A stretch of 64,000 bases of DNA from Aplectana chamaeleonis (Eukaryota; Nematoda; Chromadorea; Rhabditida; Cosmocercidae). Where the stretch lies: contig JAPDOI010000021.1 of assembly GCA_029168955.1 (NCBI GenBank), positions 522,001 to 586,000 on the forward strand, written 5' to 3'. Made by a program: the position numbers and the translations under genes. Of the stretch, positions 59,449 to 64,000 are shown one piece after another. Under the pieces are notes generated by a model. It saw nothing but the letters and a program-made list of their open reading frames with translations, had not been told where the DNA came from and did no database searches. How positions within the stretch are numbered: position 1 is the first letter of the stretch; every line of letters begins with the position of its first letter.

Positions 59449-60255
59449 CAGTGCGTTCAGAAGATATAGGGACACCCCCGAAAATCAAGGTTTTCAAAAT
59501 CATCATGTTATATTTGGCTATCAATACTGTTTATAAATGAATTCAACAAGGTGAAAAACCTCTATATGTTCATTTCTATAACAGCTGAGCAATTTTACAA
59601 GAATTTACTTCAAATTTCAGATTTTTTCGCCGTTCAGAAAGTATAGGGACACAACACAAAAAAAATTATTGAACAAAGAAAGAATTAAACATACAATCTA
59701 AAATGAAATAGCTGAACCACCATTAGCAATGATCTCAAAATTCTCTTTGGCATAGAATTGATCAAATTGGCGATGACTTTTTCATCCAGATTGGCCCACG
59801 CTTCGGAGGATAGCGACCTTCAGCTCATCTTTACCGTTCTGTACTGCTTATTGTTGGCATAAACCAGGCGCACAAGTATGCCCCAGATATTCTCTATCGG
59901 GTTACAATCTGGACTACACGCGGGCCATTCCAACAAACGGATTCGATGACGTAGAAACCAGGTTTTGTAGACCTGGACACATGTACCGCCGCGTTGTCTT
60001 GCTGGAAAGTGAAACGCTGACGTCGTGCTCCGGACAAAAATGGCAGTAGATGTGTGCGAAGTTTCCTTGATATTCCTCCGAGTTCATGCGACAAGAAGTG
60101 AAGGCCAATTCCAAAACACCTTCGCTACTGAATGCTCCCCAACACATCAGCGAGCCACCGCCGAAATCCGTCTGCTGAAAATCAATGGATCCTTGCGCAG
60201 ATCTCGCCAGTAGGATCGAGCACCGTCCAATAGCGCCGAGAGACTGAGCTACTGG
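59449..60255 (-). mobile_element. Tc3-like Tc1/mariner transposon, 5' truncated
   Basis: One end is preserved: TA followed by CAGTGCGTTCAGAAGATATAGG at 59,449. The 21-mer GTTCAGAA(GA)TATAGGGACAC at 59,454-59,474 recurs in direct orientation at 59,632-59,652 with two changes (AG for GA). Two such sites about 180 bp apart are how Tc3 arranges its transposase sites. Transposase coding runs on the minus strand from about 60,240 to 59,700. The other terminal repeat is missing. Confidence 0.82.
59700..60240 (-). pseudogene. Tc3-like transposase, partial
   Basis: Reading right to left it shows 'YWRDLRK' (about 60,205), 'MCWGAFSSEGVLELAF' (60,147 onward), then '[13 protein letters not shown]' with the second catalytic Asp (about 60,010). 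'[12 protein letters not shown]' with the third acidic residue follows near 59,900-59,870. These are the DDE core motifs of Tc1/mariner transposases. The N-terminal DNA-binding part and the first Asp block are absent, and at least two frameshifts occur (60,147-59,914 and 60,094-59,894 are different frames). It cannot encode an active enzyme. Confidence 0.83.
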
Positions 60256-60980
60256 TCAGTATTGACCGCGACGCAATCGCTCAGACTAAAATTCAACATG
60301 AAATTAACGCAAGAGTTTGCTATGCATCAAGAACTATTGATGTTCGTCTTTGTAAAACGTTTGTTCCGTTTTGATCTATGACTTGCCCACGATTTTCAAC
60401 TTCTACGAATTCCGTTTTTTTTTTCGTAAAGCTAGGGACAACCTTTGAGCCCACAGTTTTGATCAAAAACGTGAAAAGGCGTTTACATGATTGTTCAGAG
60501 AACTACAGCAGTTTTAAACAAAAAGTTCACAATAACAATTTAAGAAGGTGTTCAGCGCTACAATTTTGTCAGGATTCGACACTGCAACAAGGGTAAAATT
60601 ACTCACATTGATACGTTGATTAGGTATGCTTTGTGTTACTAAGAAAACATAATCCTGTCATCATTCGAAGCCCTTCGACTACGTTGCCTTACTTTTCCAG
60701 TCAAAAATATGCAATTACAGAAACAAGACGTTTCAAAGACAAAAATTTTTCGGTTTTTTCGGAATTTTTCGAATTCAAAACCGAAAATTTTTCGTTTTTC
60801 GGTTTTTTCGGTTTCGAAGTTTTTCGCACATGCTTGCTCCGGACACTAAAAAAATCGGCCAAAAAATCGAACAAGGGTCGTCAATATACATGACTTAGTT
60901 CAAGGATGGAAACTGTAGACAGATGTTATAAAATGTTAACGTCCGTAGATGAGCTCATAAAATCGATTTTGAGCGAGTTA
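60256..60980. other. Unassigned AT-rich DNA with a 'TTTTTCGG' low-complexity patch
   Basis: At 60,740-60,830 the sequence repeats 'aatttttcggttttttcgg' with inverted 'aaaaccgaaaattttt' between. Otherwise nothing recognisable. Confidence 0.55.
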
Positions 60981-61195
60981 GGCGTCGTTTATACTTCCGC
61001 CGCCGAGCAGCGCGGCGAAGTGCAATCCTGCAGCATCGATCGTGCCACGCCGCGTGATCAATATTACAGAAATGCATTGTGCCGCGCCGCTCGGCGGCGG
61101 GAGTATAAACGACCTCTTATGGCCGTTCAAAGGTGCGGTGGTCCCTTGGTGGTCCGAAAGCTCCGCCGGACCACCGCGGCCAAAAACGGAGGGCG
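60981..61195. repeat. GC-rich palindromic repeat, copy 2
   Basis: Arms GGCGTCGTTTATACTTCCGCC (60,981 onward; pairs with GGCGGGAGTATAAACGACC ending 61,113) enclose the loop 'ATCGATCGTGCC...GCGTGATCAAT', matching copy 1 at 5.4-5.6 kb. A second small hairpin, GCGGTGGTCC ... GGACCACCGC, follows at about 61,134-61,178. The 'GGCCGTTCA' string is shared with copy 1. No coding role is seen. Confidence 0.75.
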
Positions 61196-61599
61196 AAGAT
61201 TTTTTTCCGGTTTCTGAAGTGCTTTTCAGCTTTCCATCTGGCTGAAGTTTTCCAATATCGGCAGCGCATGAAACGCTATTCATCCCCTTTGGAATGGTGA
61301 GGCCCAAAAAATTGAAAAAACCTCCAAAATGAAAATAGCCAGTAACGTCCAATTTTGTTCACTTTTCCTAGAGGGTTGTTTTTTAGCCGAAAAAATGTCC
61401 CTTTCAAGGGGGGATCGTTGTTCAGGACGACCCGGGCCACCGCTGTGCCTGACCCTGGATGCGGTCATGATCGATACTCATGATAACAATTCCGTCGCAT
61501 GGCGTGGCAATCGTACCCTGAAACGGGACTTAGACATCCATAGTGAAACTGCGTATTGTCACACCCCGAGATGTTGACTCAAAGAAGTTATGATAGGCT

Positions 61600-62030
61600 C
61601 AAGACGGTCGTTTTCTGCACCTATTCTACCTTCCAAAGCGCGCAGTAATCTTTCGAAAATCTAGAAACGGACCTCATAATCGTGTTCAGATCCCAAATTT
61701 ACTTATCGATTACGCGGGATCTGAAAGCGTATAAGAAAAAGGTTCCAGGTTTGACTTTAAGTTTTCCCAATGGGGTTATTTGGGATACTGATCACGAATC
61801 TGAGCCTTATTCTTGGATGTGCTGATGTTTTCTAATAAATTCGTTCAAAGTTCTCATCGGGGAAATATTTTAGAGATAATGCGACTTTTTACGATTTCCG
61901 GAATGCTACGATAGATGTGGTTGAATTTGTTTCTCTGGTGGTTATTTGAAGTGCCTCACACGAATTTGAGGTCCGTTTGTCGATCTTCGTTAGCTTACGT
62001 TAGATTACGGTGGGTATACGGCACAGTTGT
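61600..62030 (+). repeat. Foldback family E, partial copy 3
   Basis: It matches the interior of 41.5-42.8 kb in order: 'cggacctcataatcgtgttcag', 'ggggttatttggga', 'ttctcatcggggaaat', 'tttccggaatg.tacgatagatgtgg', 'gattacggtgggtat'. I see no matching inverted partner on the right, so this copy is incomplete. 61,196-61,599 holds nothing recognisable. Confidence 0.7.
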
Positions 62031-62490
62031 GCTCGAATATTCGCAATCGAATAAACATTCGAATAAATTATTCGATTATTTATTCGATGATCGAATTATC
62101 GAAGAATCCAGATATTCGATTATTATTCGAAATCGACTAGCGAAAAAAACAGATATCCGAATATTATTCGAAATCGACTATCGAAAAAATCTCATATTCA
62201 ACTATTATTCGAAATCGACTATCGAAAATACCAGATATTCGATTATTATTCGAAATCGACTAGCGAAAAAAAAAACAGATATTTGAATATTGTTCGAAAT
62301 CCACTATCGAAAAAACCTCATATCCGATTATTATCCGAAATCGACTATCGAAAATACATGATATTCGATTATTATTCGAAATCGACTGTCGAAATTACCA
62401 GATATTCGATTATTATTCGAAATCGACTATCGACACTGACAATTATTCGAAAATATTCGATCTTCGATTATATTCGAATAATCTAACACA
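62030..62490. repeat. Tandem TTCGAA-rich array
   Basis: About nine units of roughly 40-45 bp centre on 'gattattattcgaaatcgac' followed by 'tatcgaaaa'. Variants alternate (tagcgaaaaaaa, tatcgaaaatac), suggesting a higher-order unit of about 110 bp. The frames 61,915-62,486 are translations of the repeat. Confidence 0.85.
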
Positions 62491-62930
62491 GAAATCTGGA
62501 ATCTATTTTTTCTGAAGATTTCTTTCCTAGGCCTTCATCCCCTTTGGTTTGAAAAAGGTGGGAAACTCTGACGCATTGGCCGAGTTTGAGGAGGGTCAAA
62601 ATTTAGGCGTGAAAATTTTCTCCGGAAGTCAAAAGAGGGTGGGCCACTTTTGATATGAAACTAGGGGGAGCCACTCAAGATTCATAATGAAAGGATTGAT
62701 ATGAAACCTTTACACGTTTCCAACACGTGTGACGACAGTTCAACACGTTACTAACAAGTTTCTAACACGTGTAGCTGGGGAGAAAATCTTCATTTCTCTG
62801 ATTGAATCGTGGGTGGCCCTCCTCCGAACTAGTTTCAAGCCCCACTTTTTTTAGTCACAATCATTATCCACATTTTTCGTATGCATTCTGAACAATCTTT
62901 CTCATCCTTAGCGGCTAGCTATTATAGTTG
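62491..62930. other. Unassigned spacer
   Basis: Contains 'acacgtgt'-like short motifs repeated near 62,713-62,772 and no gene. Confidence 0.5.
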
Positions 62931-63190
62931 TGCCATTCGAATGGATTCGAATCGATATATTCGAATAATTGCTATTCGAATACGTATTCATTATCTGAAT
63001 TTTCAAAATCGCACTATTCGAATACTATTAAAAAATCGGACCTCAAAAAAGAGGCCATTCGAATCTAGAATCTATTCAAAAATCGGACCTAAGAAAAACA
63101 GGGTCATCCGAATCTATTCAATATTCGAAGCCTACTATTCGAATGATCATTCGAATAGTTATAATTTCGAATATTTTCAAATAAATCTGA
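62931..63190. repeat. ATTCGAAT-rich repeat
   Basis: Dense 'attcgaat' and 'aaaatcggacctaa' motifs occur here. Similar sequence returns at 63,895-64,000 and runs off the window end. It is related in motif to the array at 62.0-62.5 kb. 63,191-63,670 between them has no recognised feature. Confidence 0.7.
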
Positions 63191-63672
63191 ACCGTCGTCG
63201 CTATTTAAGGTACACGGTAGGTGGCAGTGCATTCCATTGGCAGGCGTGACCACGCCAAAGGATTTCGAAATCACTTGGCGCCTCACCGCGTGCAAAATGT
63301 GTTAAAACAACATGGTTTGGTGCGCGTTCTCACGGCAGTTTCTATGTTGGTCAGTGCTGCAACAAATGATTGTTTGCCTAGTTTCACCTCATTTAATGTG
63401 TAATTGTACCCAATGAATCTCTAACTAACAATATTTTGACTAGGAAATCAGAGGAGCACGCTCAAGTTCTAAGTTGTTCGAGGACCTCCAATAGTTTTTT
63501 TTATCATAAAATTCATAATCCCTTAAAAATGCCAAAATTGCAAGAAAAAATGATTCTAAAAGGCAACGATTGAGACCACCTTCAACTTATCACCAGAAAT
63601 CGTAAGGTCCGTGGCCCATTGCAACAACAGTGTTGAAAATCGGCTTAAAACGAGGAACCAATAGCAATACTC

Positions 63673-63773
63673 GGCCCCGAAACTTTAAATATGGTGTGCT
63701 CGCTCCACCCACTTCCTCGGTAGCCACAGGAAAGTGGGTGGAGTGGGCACACCACATTCAAGTTTTGGGACCG
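63673..63773. repeat. Long hairpin of about 100 nt
   Basis: Arm 63,673-63,718 (CCGAAACTTTAAATATGGTG ... CCACCCACTTCCT) pairs with 63,728-63,773 over about 46 bp with few mismatches and a 9-base loop. It could be a very small MITE or a transcribed hairpin (siRNA or miRNA precursor-like). No other copy is seen in the window. Confidence 0.75.
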
Positions 63774-64000
63774 CATGGCGGGAAAGTGTGTGACAAAGGG
63801 GGCATAGCATACGCGCGCGCACGCTCACGATCATGGCAGTAAAATTCACTCTGAAATAGAGAATACATTGACTGCTAAACTGGGTTGTTTTCAGTTTGTC
63901 GATATATATTATTCGAATATATTGGAATCAGATTTATTCGAATCTATTCGAAATCCGGAACTCGAAAAAACGGGTTCATTAGAGTATATCCGAAATTCGG

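Overview
This window looks like repeat-rich nuclear DNA of a nematode. The evidence is indirect. There are very short introns (55 and 50 nt) with T-rich CAG/TAG acceptors. The mobile elements are BEL/Pao retrotransposons with a glycoprotein-like third gene, as in Tas of Ascaris and Cer7/Cer13 of Caenorhabditis, together with many palindromic TTAA-target MITEs and a Tc3-like transposon. I found no bacterial gene structure, tRNA, rRNA or CRISPR array. No species can be named from the sequence alone. Reading frames of every element break every 100-600 bases, and the satellite copies carry scattered small insertions. I infer an incompletely polished long-read assembly laid over real mutational decay; the two causes cannot be separated here.

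Layout. 1-5 kb: a CR1/Jockey-group non-LTR retrotransposon whose 5' half (2A-like motif, PHD finger, endonuclease, start of RT) is inverted against its 3' half (rest of RT and C-terminal domain), as twin priming produces. A TTAA MITE is nested in its RT. 5-10 kb: GC-rich hairpin repeat, a solo BEL-type gag relic, and another TTAA MITE. 10-24 kb: AT-rich DNA with dispersed and tandem repeats, one candidate spliced but damaged gene (17.3-19.6 kb), a 22-bp minisatellite, a second LINE fragment and more MITEs.

24.5-59.3 kb is the main structure. A satellite of about 144 bp runs in alternating orientation: minus (24.5-25.6), a palindromic MITE, plus (26.0-29.8), BEL copy on + (29.8-40.2), plus (40.2-41.2), a 4.7-kb unrelated spacer, minus (45.9-47.9), BEL copy on - (47.9-58.5), minus (58.5-59.3). 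The two BEL copies are mirror images. They share the same nested MITE in RT, the same truncated 3' LTR, the same insertion point in the satellite unit, and the same differences between 5' and 3' LTR. They therefore descend from one insertion duplicated in inverted orientation (or from one locus assembled twice), not from two insertions.

59.4-64 kb: a 5'-truncated Tc3-like transposon, a second GC-rich hairpin, AT-rich TTCGAA-type tandem repeats and a long perfect-looking hairpin near the end. No intact cellular gene can be supported anywhere. The region reads as heterochromatin-like DNA built by nested insertions and inverted duplications.
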